In this document: one piece after another, positions 1-9,050 of the stretch | Numbering within the stretch: position 1 is the first letter of the stretch | How the letters are laid out: every line of letters starts with the position of its first letter | NCBI GenBank assembly: GCA_964480915.1 | Contig: CAYZRS010000097.1 | Location: 1-15,028, forward strand | From: CAWGCE01 sp964480915 | Lineage (GTDB): Bacteria > Planctomycetota > Planctomycetia > Pirellulales > Pirellulaceae | Reading direction: 5' to 3' | Length of the DNA: 15,028 nucleotides | The notes under the pieces: generated by a model | Told to the model about the DNA's origin: nothing | What the model saw: the letters and a program-made list of their open reading frames with translations, nothing else | The model's database searches: none | Made by a program: the position numbers and the translations under genes

Positions 1-522
1 ACTTAGCACCGATTCTCTCACTTAGGCTGGTACAAAACCTGGGGGGTGGTCAACTGGGGGGACGTCTACTGCTAAAAACGAGCCAAAACTCTGGGAGCTG
101 GAGGGTCAGTCACCTTTTTCGGGCGATGCTTCGAGGAGAGAAGACTATTTGGGATGAAGCGGAAACGGCGAATGATCGGCGGGTGAACATGGAAAGTCCG
201 ATCTTGGGCTTTCGCAATGAGGCTATTTGGGACTTACAGACAGTGCGAGAGTTTATTGGTTCGGTAACGCTGGCGAGAATTGTATTGGTGTCGTTTGTCG
301 CCGGACGCGCGACGTCACGTCTGTCGGTCGTTTCTTGAATCGCCACAGACAGGATGACTGTTTATTTGCTTGCAGCCAGTGCCGACGGTCTACTGTGCAC
401 GCCGCCTTCGGTTAGCCGACACGAATCGGATTCGCTTATTTTTTCCAATGCGCTGTAACACTTGGGTGTCTCAAGCAAATAAGGGCGTGAACCTGAACAT
501 TGACTCTTGCTTGGAGAACATC
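1..522. other. Gene-poor left edge
   Basis: No convincing gene is seen. Short open frames at 126-338 (+) and 110-346 (-) overlap each other and lack a good ribosome binding site. The first 120 bases hold short direct repeats: CTGGGGGG at 39-46 and 54-61, and ACTTAG at 1-6 and 20-25. A GGTCAGTCACC-TTTTT string lies at 104-119. Strings of this last kind are often seen beside REP-associated transposases in bacterial genomes, so this could be the edge of a small repeat element; that is inference only. The reading frame that leads into the protein at 523 stays open from about 370, but I place the start at 523. Confidence 0.4.
511..516 (+). promoter_or_regulatory. Ribosome binding site deciding the GTG start at 523
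   Basis: TTGGAG lies six bases upstream of the GTG at 523. The residues that follow form a textbook signal peptide, which fixes the start here and not at the upstream TTG at 370. Confidence 0.5.
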
Positions 523-981
523 GTGAATATTGATCGTTTTGTCTGCCCTTTAGCCGCCTTGGCTGCCGTAGCAGTTTGTTGCTTTGTTTCTGTGGGAGTG
601 GCCGAGGCTCAGCAGCAGGCCGGGTCCTTGGGCGATGTCACCGTACAATCGGCAGGCGCGAACCAAGCGGGGATCTCGCTGCAGAACAACTCGTCGCATC
701 ACGGACACCCGCCGCAAACGGGGCACCCGCAGCAACCGCCGTCCCATCCGCCGGTCTGGAACCCACCGACGACGTCACCGCCTTACTGGCGACCGCCCAC
801 GTGGAACCCACAACCGCCCGTCTGGAATCCACCGCAGGCTCCTCCCACCTGGCAACCACCAACAACGTGGCAACCGCCGTGTTCCTATCCGACTCAACCA
901 AGATGGCCACGCCAACAAGTTTGGCCGCGACACGGGCACCACAATGGCAACTCGTTCCAAACTGGCTCTGCTCACAACTAG
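523..981 (+). CDS. Small secreted Pro/Trp/His-rich protein, function unknown
   Basis: The predicted protein is 152 residues. Residues 1-29 are a signal peptide: a short N-terminus, then an Ala/Val/Cys-rich core ending in VAEA before QQ. Residues 30-57 are a short Gly/Ala/Ser/Gln-rich linker. From about residue 58 the chain is low complexity: His-Gly-His-Pro pieces, then a series of WNPP, WRPP and WQPP units, with tryptophans at about 79, 89, 94, 101, 110, 116, 128 and 134, and finally a His/Asn-rich tail. No catalytic domain is visible, so the mature protein should be exported and largely disordered or polyproline-like. It could be a cell-surface linker or a metal-binding protein (His clusters); both are guesses. 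The GTG start is chosen for its ribosome binding site and signal peptide. A strong terminator follows, so it is probably transcribed alone. Confidence 0.65.
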   Translation: MNIDRFVCPLAALAAVAVCCFVSVGVAEAQQQAGSLGDVTVQSAGANQAGISLQNNSSHHGHPPQTGHPQQPPSHPPVWNPPTTSPPYWRPPTWNPQPPVWNPPQAPPTWQPPTTWQPPCSYPTQPRWPRQQVWPRHGHHNGNSFQTGSAHN

Positions 982-1069
982 CGCGGCGCTCTGCCTGGCA
1001 CTCTGCCTTTTCGAACACCTCGTTGAGAGCCGTGTCGAGGCACCACACTTCGACAAACTGGCTCTTCCC

Positions 1070-1098
1070 AAAGCCGCCCCATCCGGGCGGCTTTATTT
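1070..1098 (+). terminator. Rho-independent terminator of the secreted Pro-rich protein gene
   Basis: A perfect 10-bp stem, AAAGCCGCCC (1070-1079) with GGGCGGCTTT (1085-1094), encloses a five-base loop and is followed by ATTT. It lies about 90 bases after the stop at 981. The rest of 982-1288 shows nothing else I can support. Confidence 0.8.
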
Positions 1099-1275
1099 CT
1101 GCTAGCCAGCCAGCGATCGAGCTGGGCCCGATACTTGACGGCGGAGCAGCAGCCGACGCTCGGATCAGCCTCTATCGCGGGACTTTTAACCCAGTCATTG
1201 CAGGTTGCATGATTTGCCGTAGCATTCCACCTAAGGCTTATTACAATCTTTGGTGGTAGATATCATGGCAGGCGT

Positions 1276-1282
1276 GAGGGAG
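1276..1282 (+). promoter_or_regulatory. Ribosome binding site deciding the ATG start at 1289
   Basis: GAGGGAG lies six bases before the ATG at 1289. The alternative starts in frame, TTG at 1250 and ATG at 1265, have no comparable site. Confidence 0.55.
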
Positions 1283-1288
1283 AGCAAC

Positions 1289-4200
1289 ATGTTACTGGGA
1301 CGGCAGATCAATCGGCGTCGGCACGTCAAGTCGTTGTTTGGCGAGCCACTGGAAGATCGTCGCATGCTGGCGGTCACTTTCGAGCACAACGACATCGCCT
1401 ATTTCCTCAGTAGCGATACGGCGACGGTCGAGCGGTACAGTATCCAAAGTGAAGCCTGGTTGAGCACGATCGAACTGGCCGATTCTTCCTCGCTGGTGCC
1501 ATCGGCCGGTCATGCCGACGATGATGGGCTGTATGTCTCGTTCGGGAGCGCGCTCTATCGGTTCAACCTCAGTGGGCAAGATCGGACGCACTTGCTCAAT
1601 GCAACGTCCGAGATTGACAACCTGCATACCGATGACAACCTGCTGTTCGCAAACTATGGCGGCCAGTTCATCAGCATCGACAAGAACACCGACACGGTGG
1701 TCGATACGCTGTCGTATTTCTACTCGTTGCGCGGTACGTCCATTTCGCCAGAATCCAACCGACTGTTCGCGCGATCGACCGGCGTCAGCCCTTCCGACAT
1801 TCACTATGTGGGATACGACGACAGTGGCATGTTTACCGGTGCGAATCAAAGCGTCTATCACGGTGACTATCCGGGCGCTTCGGCAACCTGGGTTTTTCCC
1901 GACAATTCGAAAGTCGTCGATAGCGCGGGGATCATCTACTCGACCGGCAGCTTGACCTACGTGTCCAGCTTCAACGGGACGGTGACCGATATCGACTTCC
2001 TGGCAGATGAAATCCCCATCGTCTTGCAAGGCAACACGCTGACGGCATTCAACACGTTTCATCTGCCGACGGGCAGCCTGGAACTGGATCACTCGCCCAG
2101 CGAAATCTACGTGAACGACAGCAGTGTCATTACCTTTACGCCCGACAGTTCCGATGTCGGATATTCGGCCAACGTTTTCGCGATCGACGATTTGGATCCA
2201 CCGACGCCGGGCGTAGCGGTCGACCCGACGGGCGTTGCTTACGAACCGGATACGGTCATCGTTGCCGGCGATGGCACGCTGCTATTGTTCGAAGCATCCC
2301 TGCAAAGTGTTTTCCGCTGGGACCCGGTCACGCAACGCTACCTCGACACGGTGCCACTGGTCGGCGTACCCGAGTACATGGCGTACGCAGCGCCGACCAA
2401 CATGGTCTACTTGGCCTACGATTCAGGCCTGATTCGCAAGATTGATCTCAGTTCGGACGATCTGACCGAGGAGCCGTTTGCCGCCCTGCCTAGCACGCCG
2501 CTGGGCCTTTCGACGGCGGGCCCTTACGTGTTTGCGGTCGACCCGTCTGGTGCTTGGGTCAGCCACTATACGTTTGCCCCGGATGGAACTCAGATCGAGG
2601 CGGTCGAGTGGAACTATACCTCCAGGGAATTCGTCTGGAGTGAAGCAAATCAGAAAATGTACTTCTTTCGGGACGGCACCTCACCCAACGACTTGCTGTG
2701 GGAAGAGATCAATGCCGACGACATGACCTACCCGAACGAACCGCCGGGAGGCATCGGCGCCAAACGCGATTCACCTTTACATTCGAGCTCAGGCTTCACT
2801 CATCCGATTCGTGTCTCGCCCGATGGCAGCATCGCCGTGCTAGGTTCCGGGGTGATTCACGATGCGATCACGTTAGAACGACAGACGACGGCGCTCGCAA
2901 ATTCAATTTCCGATGCCGCGTGGCTCGACGGCGAACTGTACTCCATACGAGACGCCGGGCTGGGGCTCAGCCAATTCCAACAATGGGAAGGATCGACGTT
3001 TGCCAGCACGAATGTTGTTCAGCACGATGGCGAGCCGGTGGCGCTGCGTGCTATCGAGCAGCACGATCGGCTGGTCGGCATCACGCTGAATGACGATGGC
3101 GTCCCCGAATTTCAAGTCCTCGATGCGAACCTCGGCACGATCCCCGAACCGGTGCCAGTTTCACTGGCGGGTGATGATGGTCTGGTACTGGTCGGAACGG
3201 CGATCGCGCTCGACGGTTCCGCATCGTTCGACCCGGACGCATCGTCGGCCTCGTTGACCTACGCCTGGTCGGTGCTCAGCGGGCCCAGCGGCGGTACCTT
3301 TTCCGACGCGAATTCGGCAACGACCGACTTTACTCCGCCCGAAATTGGCGAATATGTGCTGCAGTTAGAAGTCAGTGATGGGCAATATTCTGGCTTCGAC
3401 ACGCTGACGCTGACCAGTCGCACGAATCAAGCGCCCGTCGCCGACGCTTCGCTGTCCGAGACGACGGCGATCGATGGTGTCAGCTCGATCACACTCGACG
3501 GCACCTTGAGTACCGATAGTGATGGTGATTCGCTGAGTTACGAGTGGCAGATCACGTCGAGCCCCGCTGGAACAAATCCAACAATCATCAATGAGACCGA
3601 ATCCATCGCATCGTTGCTGACGAGTGCTCCCGGCATGTATGAAGTCGAACTGACGGTCACCGATCCGTTCACATCGGCGACCGATACGGTCGCGATTACG
3701 GTTCGTTCCAATGCAGCGCCGGTTGCGAACGCTACCTTGTCAGACACGATGACGATCGTTGGCGGGGAAACGATCGAGCTGAACGGGACGATGAGTTCCG
3801 ATACGGACGACGACGCGTTGGAGTACGAGTGGATCGTCTCGGATCGGCCGCCTGGAAGTTCGGCGTTGATCAACGCCAGCCAGCAGGCCATGGCGACCTT
3901 CGACCCTGATCTGCCCGGCCTGTACGCCGTCGACCTGCGGGTGAGTGATGGGCTGTTGGACGATACGACCACGATTGTCATCATGGTCCGTTCTAACGAG
4001 GCCCCGGTTGCCGATACTTCGCTCTCGCCGACTTCGGTCGTGGCCAATGGTCACCCAGTTCAATTGAACGGAACGTTGAGCAGCGATGCCGACGGCGACT
4101 CTTTGACCTATTCGTGGGCTGTCCTCGAGAGTCCGGCGGGCAGCAATCCAATCATTGCCAATCCAGACCAAGCGATCACGGATTTCGAAACGGATACCGA

Positions 4201-5791
4201 AGGCGACTACGTTTTAGAATTGTCGGTGTCGGATGGCATCCTGAGCGGGCAACAGACTTTCCACATCAGCTCGTCCATCAATCAATTGCCGACTGCCGAT
4301 GCGGCGCTGTCCGATTTCGTGATCTCGCTCGATAGTTTGGCGACGCTCGATGGCACACAGAGTTCAGATCCTGATGGTGACCCGCTCACCTATTTTTGGG
4401 AAGCGACGGGCGTACCAACCGGGGCCAATCCACTGATCACGTCGCCCACCGAAGGCATCACGACGCTTTCTGTTGATTTGCCCGGTTTCTACGCGATCCG
4501 GTTGACTGTCAACGACGGCCTGGCGACGCATTCGGACACGATTGTGATTTCGGCAGGAACCAACAACCTGCCACCCAGAGCCGACGCGTCGCTGTCAGAT
4601 TCGCACGCGCAAGTCGGCGTTGCGGCCGTTTTGGATGGAAGTCGAAGTACCGATGGCGACGGCGATGCGTTGACCTACTCGTGGCGAATCGTCGATAAAC
4701 CGGTCGGCAGTGCGGCAATTGTTGCTGACCCCAGCGAGCGTGTCACCAGCGTGACTCCGGACGTGGAAGGAACCTACGTCGCCGAACTGACGGTCAACGA
4801 CGGAACGAGTTCGCACACGACAACGACGCAGATTTTGGTAGGAGTCAATCAAGCCCCGATCGCCGTGATTGACGTTGCCAATGATCGCATCCGTATCGAT
4901 GAGATGTTAACGCTCGATGGCCAAATGAGCAGCGATGCGAACGGAGACACTTTGGATTACGCCTGGTCGGTCATCAGCAGTTCGAACGGACATGTGCCGA
5001 CGATTGTTGACGCGGACCAGAGCGTCGCCCAATTCACGTCGGATACGGCCGGAACTTACGCCATCGAGTTGGCCGTTTCGGATGGCGCTGACGAGCATCG
5101 GCAAGTGATCCTGGTCACGGTCGCAGAGAATTCGGCACCGACAGCAGTCGCCACCGTCTCCAGCAATACGACCCGGCCATCCATCGCGGTCACGCTTGAC
5201 GGTTCTGCCAGTTCGGACACCGACGGCGACGCGTTGGTTTACTTGTGGACCGTGGCGGAGAGCCCGGCAGGCAGTGACGCGGTCATCGGCGACAGTCGGT
5301 TGGCAACGACCTCCTTCGCTGCCAGTGTGCCGGGAGAATACGTTCTTCAGTTGACCGTCAGCGATCAATTTGAATCGGCTGCCAGCACGGTGCAGATCGT
5401 CGTGAAACCAGAAAATCCCTGGTACAGTGCTGCGGCTCCCTACGATTCCAATGGAAATGGAGCCATCGATCCGCTCGATGCGCTGCTGATCATCAACGAT
5501 TTGACCGACCGAGAATACAGCGATGCCGCCACCGGAGCGTTGCCTGATATCAATACGACGGCGTTGTATCTTGATGCCAACAACGATGGGTTCCTTTCAC
5601 CCATCGATGCGATACTCGTCATCAACCACATTGGCACCGAATCGGCGACGGTTCAAAACGCGGCCCCGTTTGCAGACACTCCTGCGACGGAGCCGGTCAC
5701 GGGATCACGGATGCAGCTCGGTGAGGATTCCGAAGAAGACGAGGCGTCGGTCATCGATTGGATCTGGCAGACTGGCCTGCTTGCAGATTGA
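1289..5791 (+). CDS. Giant secreted PKD-repeat protein with propeller-like N-terminus and dockerin-like C-terminus
   Basis: The protein is 1500 residues. The N-terminus is basic (GRQINRRRHVKSLF) and runs into EPLEDRRMLA at about residue 25, the motif of the planctomycete extracellular family (Planc_extracel), taken to direct export. Residues about 30-615 are rich in short beta-strand repeats of the kind YxxDxxxxLIRKIDLSS or FAVDPSG and probably fold as one or two beta-propellers. Residues about 618-1375 are eight tandem Ig-like PKD/cadherin-type repeats, most beginning NxAPxA, with LDGxxSSDxDGDxLxYxW in the middle and YxxxLxVSDG near the end. Residues about 1376-1448 hold two EF-hand loops, DSNGNGAIDPLD and DANNDGFLSPID, each followed by a hydrophobic ALLIIN/AILVIN helix, as in dockerin type I modules. 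An acidic tail ends the protein. It probably acts outside the cell as an adhesin or scaffold. No cohesin partner or sorting peptidase is in view. ATG 1265 is a possible alternative start. Confidence 0.93.
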   Translation: MLLGRQINRRRHVKSLFGEPLEDRRMLAVTFEHNDIAYFLSSDTATVERYSIQSEAWLSTIELADSSSLVPSAGHADDDGLYVSFGSALYRFNLSGQDRTHLLNATSEIDNLHTDDNLLFANYGGQFISIDKNTDTVVDTLSYFYSLRGTSISPESNRLFARSTGVSPSDIHYVGYDDSGMFTGANQSVYHGDYPGASATWVFPDNSKVVDSAGIIYSTGSLTYVSSFNGTVTDIDFLADEIPIVLQGNTLTAFNTFHLPTGSLELDHSPSEIYVNDSSVITFTPDSSDVGYSANVFAIDDLDPPTPGVAVDPTGVAYEPDTVIVAGDGTLLLFEASLQSVFRWDPVTQRYLDTVPLVGVPEYMAYAAPTNMVYLAYDSGLIRKIDLSSDDLTEEPFAALPSTPLGLSTAGPYVFAVDPSGAWVSHYTFAPDGTQIEAVEWNYTSREFVWSEANQKMYFFRDGTSPNDLLWEEINADDMTYPNEPPGGIGAKRDSPLHSSSGFTHPIRVSPDGSIAVLGSGVIHDAITLERQTTALANSISDAAWLDGELYSIRDAGLGLSQFQQWEGSTFASTNVVQHDGEPVALRAIEQHDRLVGITLNDDGVPEFQVLDANLGTIPEPVPVSLAGDDGLVLVGTAIALDGSASFDPDASSASLTYAWSVLSGPSGGTFSDANSATTDFTPPEIGEYVLQLEVSDGQYSGFDTLTLTSRTNQAPVADASLSETTAIDGVSSITLDGTLSTDSDGDSLSYEWQITSSPAGTNPTIINETESIASLLTSAPGMYEVELTVTDPFTSATDTVAITVRSNAAPVANATLSDTMTIVGGETIELNGTMSSDTDDDALEYEWIVSDRPPGSSALINASQQAMATFDPDLPGLYAVDLRVSDGLLDDTTTIVIMVRSNEAPVADTSLSPTSVVANGHPVQLNGTLSSDADGDSLTYSWAVLESPAGSNPIIANPDQAITDFETDTEGDYVLELSVSDGILSGQQTFHISSSINQLPTADAALSDFVISLDSLATLDGTQSSDPDGDPLTYFWEATGVPTGANPLITSPTEGITTLSVDLPGFYAIRLTVNDGLATHSDTIVISAGTNNLPPRADASLSDSHAQVGVAAVLDGSRSTDGDGDALTYSWRIVDKPVGSAAIVADPSERVTSVTPDVEGTYVAELTVNDGTSSHTTTTQILVGVNQAPIAVIDVANDRIRIDEMLTLDGQMSSDANGDTLDYAWSVISSSNGHVPTIVDADQSVAQFTSDTAGTYAIELAVSDGADEHRQVILVTVAENSAPTAVATVSSNTTRPSIAVTLDGSASSDTDGDALVYLWTVAESPAGSDAVIGDSRLATTSFAASVPGEYVLQLTVSDQFESAASTVQIVVKPENPWYSAAAPYDSNGNGAIDPLDALLIINDLTDREYSDAATGALPDINTTALYLDANNDGFLSPIDAILVINHIGTESATVQNAAPFADTPATEPVTGSRMQLGEDSEEDEASVIDWIWQTGLLAD
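3140..5413 (+). repeat. Eight tandem PKD/cadherin-like coding repeats
   Basis: Unit starts fall at about 3140, 3425, 3710, 3995, 4280, 4565, 4847 and 5129, and the next module starts at 5414. The step is therefore 285 or 282 bases, 95 or 94 codons. The regular length with clear sequence divergence between units shows an old tandem expansion kept by selection for domain size. The conserved DxDGD segment in each unit probably binds calcium, as in related extracellular Ig-like folds. Confidence 0.85.
5414..5634 (+). other. Dockerin-like calcium-binding module (coding)
   Basis: The two 12-residue loops DSNGNGAIDPLD and DANNDGFLSPID have acidic or Asn residues at the calcium-ligand positions 1, 3, 5 and 12. 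Each is followed by a helix with paired aliphatic residues. The loops are 43 residues apart, wider than in cellulosomal dockerins, because of a Thr/Asp-rich insert. In planctomycetes such modules are common on large surface proteins that have no cellulosome, so the binding partner is unknown. Confidence 0.75.
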
Positions 5792-6120
5792 ATCGGCCGA
5801 TTCGCGAACGGGCGCGGAAAAACTTAGGACGACAGGCGTCAGCCCATTTTCAAGACGGGGTCCGGCGTCTCGGCTGCGGCCCGATGAGGGCAACGTTTCA
5901 TCGCAGGGCCGGACAACACACCTCTCACTTACGGTGTGGTAGCCGGCTAATCCCGTCATAAAATGCCGCACGTCGTGGGCTGCCTTACAAGAAACGACCC
6001 GCGCCAATGATCGGCAAGTCTTGCTTCGCATGGTGTACAATCCGGAACATGAACACGAAGAAGATTTTGCGACACCTTGCCGTCCTCTTTTTTCAAGAGA
6101 GCCACACGAAGCTGCGTTCG
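5792..6120. other. Intergenic gap with complex stem-loop
   Basis: A nested inverted repeat spans about 5861-5913. The outer arms TCCGG and CCGGA enclose GGCCC/GGGCC and GATGA/TCATC. It lies about 70 bases after the stop of the giant gene and has no T-run, so it may be an mRNA-end structure or a REP-like element. The sulfatase reading frame is open from 6007; I regard 6007-6120 as leader, though ATG 6007 and ATG 6052 remain possible starts. Confidence 0.35.
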
Positions 6121-7584
6121 ATGTTTCGCGGTCGCCGTATGATCACTTGCTTACTGCTCGCTGTGGCCTTTCCGCAGGCCGGGCACTCGGCCGAAGAGGC
6201 CAGCAACGAGCGACCCAATTTTGTTTTCTTCCTCACCGATGATTTAAACAAAGAGTATTACGGTTGCTACGGGCACGAGAACTCACCGGCACCAACGTTG
6301 ACCGAATTCGCAAAGCAAGGAATGGTTTTTGATCAAGCATTCACGGGGCAAGCCATCTGTGCGCCTTCGCGATCGATGATTTTCACAGGCAAGTATCCGT
6401 TACGAAATGGCGCGTTCAAGAACCACGCGCCAGTCTACGACGGAACGCGGTCCATTTGCCACTTGATGAAAGAACTGGAATACGACGTCATCCTCTGCGG
6501 CAAATCGCATGTTTCGCCCGCCGCTTCGTTCCCCTGGACGATTCAGATGGAGTCCGTGGCTCCGTCCGCGAACCGCGACAAGTACACTCGACCGGCTGTG
6601 CCAATCGGGCAATTGGAATCCTATTTCAAGAACAGAAATGACCGCAGTTCGGCTCCTTTTTGCATCATGGCTACCAGCTACTATCCTCACGGGGAACGAC
6701 CCGCCACATCCGATTTCACTGCAAGTGATGTTCAGTTAACTCGTTTTCAGCGCGACACTCCGCGAACGCGTGCGTCGGAAGCGAGTTTTTACCAAGCCAT
6801 CAAAAACAGCGACGACGAATTCGCACAGGTGCTGGGTCTGTTGAACGAATACGACCTTGCTGACAACACCGTGGTTCTGTTTGCTGCCGACCACGGGCGA
6901 TTCGGCAAGTTCAGTTTGAAGGACAGCGGCCTGGCGGTACCGTTCGTCGTGCGCTGGCCAGGAGTCGTGAAACCGGGCACGAGATCGGACGCACTCGTTT
7001 CTTTTGCCGACGTTCTTCCGACGATTTTGGATATCGCGGGGGGTGATCCAGTTCAGGACTTTGATGGAAAGAGCTTTGTTTCGGTGCTGAAGGGGCAACG
7101 CGAGGCTCATCATGAATACGTGTATGGCGTCATGACCAACCAGGGAATCATTGAAGCCCACGTCTTCCCGGGCCGGATGATCCGTTCGAAAAGGTATAAA
7201 TACATTCGCAACGACAATGCGATGGAAGTCGTGCAGCGTAAGGAAAAACTGGGACAGAAGCTCTCTCCTTTTCTCCAGTTGGGCGCCGCCCGGCATCCGG
7301 GCGTCCCGGAGGAAGAGCTGTACGACCTGGTCGACGATCCGGCAGAGCAGCTCAATCTTGCCTCGGTCCCTGCCCATGCTGAGGTGAAGTCCGAGCTAAA
7401 ACGCAAACTACAAGATTGGATGATGGCACAAAACGATTTCTTGCAAGAGCCAGGCGCAATGCCCCTGCTTCGGACGGGCAGGGCATTCCGATTGGATCAA
7501 GAACATCCGCGACGAAAATCGACCCTGCCACCTGAACTGAAAAACTCACTTAACGATTCCGATTTCTATCAGCATCAACCGTAG
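6121..7584 (+). CDS. Exported sulfatase, type I (formylglycine-dependent)
   Basis: The protein is 487 residues from ATG 6121. Residues 1-23 look like a signal peptide, with cleavage near GHSA-EE. The type I sulfatase fold follows: metal ligands D40-D41 in FFLTDDL; the catalytic CAPSR with C80 as the residue converted to formylglycine and R84; GKSH with K128 and H130; H190; ADHG with D257-H258; and K267 in the LKDSG segment. The C-terminal part carries PTILDIAG, DGKSFVSVL and ELYDLVDDPAEQLNLA, the usual end of the family. It hydrolyses a sulfate ester, in this phylum typically of algal or host polysaccharides, in the periplasm or outside; the substrate cannot be told. The formylglycine-generating enzyme must be encoded elsewhere. 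The start is uncertain: ATG 6139 would also give a signal peptide, while ATG 6052 or 6007 would add a long N-terminus. The stop abuts the next sulfatase. Confidence 0.95.
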   Translation: MFRGRRMITCLLLAVAFPQAGHSAEEASNERPNFVFFLTDDLNKEYYGCYGHENSPAPTLTEFAKQGMVFDQAFTGQAICAPSRSMIFTGKYPLRNGAFKNHAPVYDGTRSICHLMKELEYDVILCGKSHVSPAASFPWTIQMESVAPSANRDKYTRPAVPIGQLESYFKNRNDRSSAPFCIMATSYYPHGERPATSDFTASDVQLTRFQRDTPRTRASEASFYQAIKNSDDEFAQVLGLLNEYDLADNTVVLFAADHGRFGKFSLKDSGLAVPFVVRWPGVVKPGTRSDALVSFADVLPTILDIAGGDPVQDFDGKSFVSVLKGQREAHHEYVYGVMTNQGIIEAHVFPGRMIRSKRYKYIRNDNAMEVVQRKEKLGQKLSPFLQLGAARHPGVPEEELYDLVDDPAEQLNLASVPAHAEVKSELKRKLQDWMMAQNDFLQEPGAMPLLRTGRAFRLDQEHPRRKSTLPPELKNSLNDSDFYQHQP

Positions 7585-9015
7585 ATGAACCGCATGAAAT
7601 TCTCATTCGCGTCACTTTTCCTCCTCTGCCTATCGGCTTCGATTCAGGCTGGCGACCGACCGAACATTCTGTTCATTGCGGTTGACGATTTACGGCCCGA
7701 ATTTGCAGCCTACGGTGCAGATCAGATCATTTCGCCAAATCTCGATCGTCTTGCCAAACAAGGGACGCAATTCCATCGAGCCTATTGCTCTGTCGCGACT
7801 TGTGGAGCGTCGCGGGCGAGTCTCTTCACCAGCGTTCGGCCAACTCCCACCCGGTTCGTTACGGCACTGGAGACAAGAGCCGATGTGGATGCTCCTTGGG
7901 CCGTTCCGTTCCATACTCATTTCAAGTCGCACGGCTACCGGACGATCTCGCTTGGCAAGCTCCTCCATCAATCCAGCGACTGCGAGGCGGGATGGTCGAA
8001 GAGTCCCTGGAAACCCAAGGCACGTCGATATGCGCTCGCCGATAACGAAACGCTGTTAAAGACGCATGGAAGTGGGCCGAGCACCGAGGCGGCCGATGTA
8101 CCCGATGAGACGTTTGCGGATGGAAAGCTCGCATTGAAGGCGATTGAGGAGCTCGGTGATCTGGCGACTCGCTCCCAAGAACCCTTCCTCCTTGCGGTGG
8201 GATTTTACAAACCACACCTGGCCTTCATTGCGCCTCAAAAGTACTGGGATCTTTACCCGGCCGAAGAAATCAGCCTGCCTGACAATTACAAAATCCCCGA
8301 GAACGCTCCGCCAGCGTCGATCCATCGGTTCGGAGAATTGCGAACCTATTCCGATATCAAGCAGAAAGGACCGTTATCTGATCAACAGGCCCTGCACCTG
8401 ATTCGAGGATACTATGCGTGCGTCAGCTATGTTGACGCTCAGATTGGCAAAGTTCTCGCTGAGCTGGAACGCCTCGACCTGGCTCGCAATACAATCGTTG
8501 TCTTGTGGGGCGATCACGGTTGGAATCTTGGCGATCACACGCTTTGGTGTAAACACTCGGTCTTCGAGTCGTCCCTGCGAATTCCCTTGATCGTTAAATC
8601 GCCCAAGCATGCGTTCGGACAGAAAACGGACGCGATTGCCGAATCGATTGACATCTACCCCACGCTCTGTGCGCTGACCGATCTGCCCATTCCAGCAACG
8701 GTCGAAGGTCGGAGCCTTGTTCCCTTGCTAACAGACCCCACACTTGCGTGGTCCGGCGCGGCATTCAGCCGGTTTCGGAAGGGCGACTCGCTCCGCACGG
8801 ATCGTTATCGGTATAGCGAGTACCATGACGAGAGTTCAGGAGAGTACTTGGGCCGGATGCTGTACGACCTCAAGCTTGACCCGCTCGAGAACCACAACAT
8901 TTCAGAACAGCCCGCGCAAGAAGAGCTCGTTGCCCGTCTCGCCGAACAGTTGGAAGAAAAGCGTCTCGCGACCGCCAAACCGCCCAACCCGCGGCGTTCG
9001 GTTCCTAAACATTGA
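7585..9015 (+). CDS. Exported sulfatase, iduronate-2-sulfatase-like
   Basis: The protein is 476 residues. The signal peptide covers residues 1-22 (FASLFLLCLSASIQA-G). The family motifs are IAVDDLRPE (metal ligands D34-D35), SPNLDRLAKQG, CGASR with C73 as the formylglycine precursor and R77, GKLLH (K125, H128), FYKPHLAF (209-214), WGDHGWNLGDH (D310, H311) and K323. The GKxxH and KPHLxF pattern, and the WGDHGWxLGDH block, match the iduronate-2-sulfatase branch of the type I sulfatases. CGASR has Ala where most members have Pro; Cys-x-Ala-x-Arg is within the accepted formylglycine consensus, so the enzyme should be active. The start follows the previous stop with no spacer, which points to one mRNA and translational coupling; a second ATG lies at 7594. 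The true substrate is unknown, and iduronate is only a family label here. Confidence 0.95.
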   Translation: MNRMKFSFASLFLLCLSASIQAGDRPNILFIAVDDLRPEFAAYGADQIISPNLDRLAKQGTQFHRAYCSVATCGASRASLFTSVRPTPTRFVTALETRADVDAPWAVPFHTHFKSHGYRTISLGKLLHQSSDCEAGWSKSPWKPKARRYALADNETLLKTHGSGPSTEAADVPDETFADGKLALKAIEELGDLATRSQEPFLLAVGFYKPHLAFIAPQKYWDLYPAEEISLPDNYKIPENAPPASIHRFGELRTYSDIKQKGPLSDQQALHLIRGYYACVSYVDAQIGKVLAELERLDLARNTIVVLWGDHGWNLGDHTLWCKHSVFESSLRIPLIVKSPKHAFGQKTDAIAESIDIYPTLCALTDLPIPATVEGRSLVPLLTDPTLAWSGAAFSRFRKGDSLRTDRYRYSEYHDESSGEYLGRMLYDLKLDPLENHNISEQPAQEELVARLAEQLEEKRLATAKPPNPRRSVPKH

Positions 9016-9050
9016 TCGCAAAGCGAACTCTACGTCAGCCTTACAAATCG

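Noticed and set aside
576..1259. 227-codon + strand frame over the Pro-rich protein gene
   Set aside because: It runs through the terminator at 1070-1098 and has no signal peptide or ribosome binding site; the frame with the signal peptide is preferred.
1292..2092. 266-codon - strand open frame inside the giant secreted protein gene
   Set aside because: It is a shadow of the propeller-coding region, with Arg/Val/Gln-rich composition typical of antisense frames.
3140..5413. CRISPR-like or non-coding satellite repeat
   Set aside because: The 282-285 base period is in frame, codes for PKD-like domains and diverges at codon third positions, so it is protein repeat DNA.
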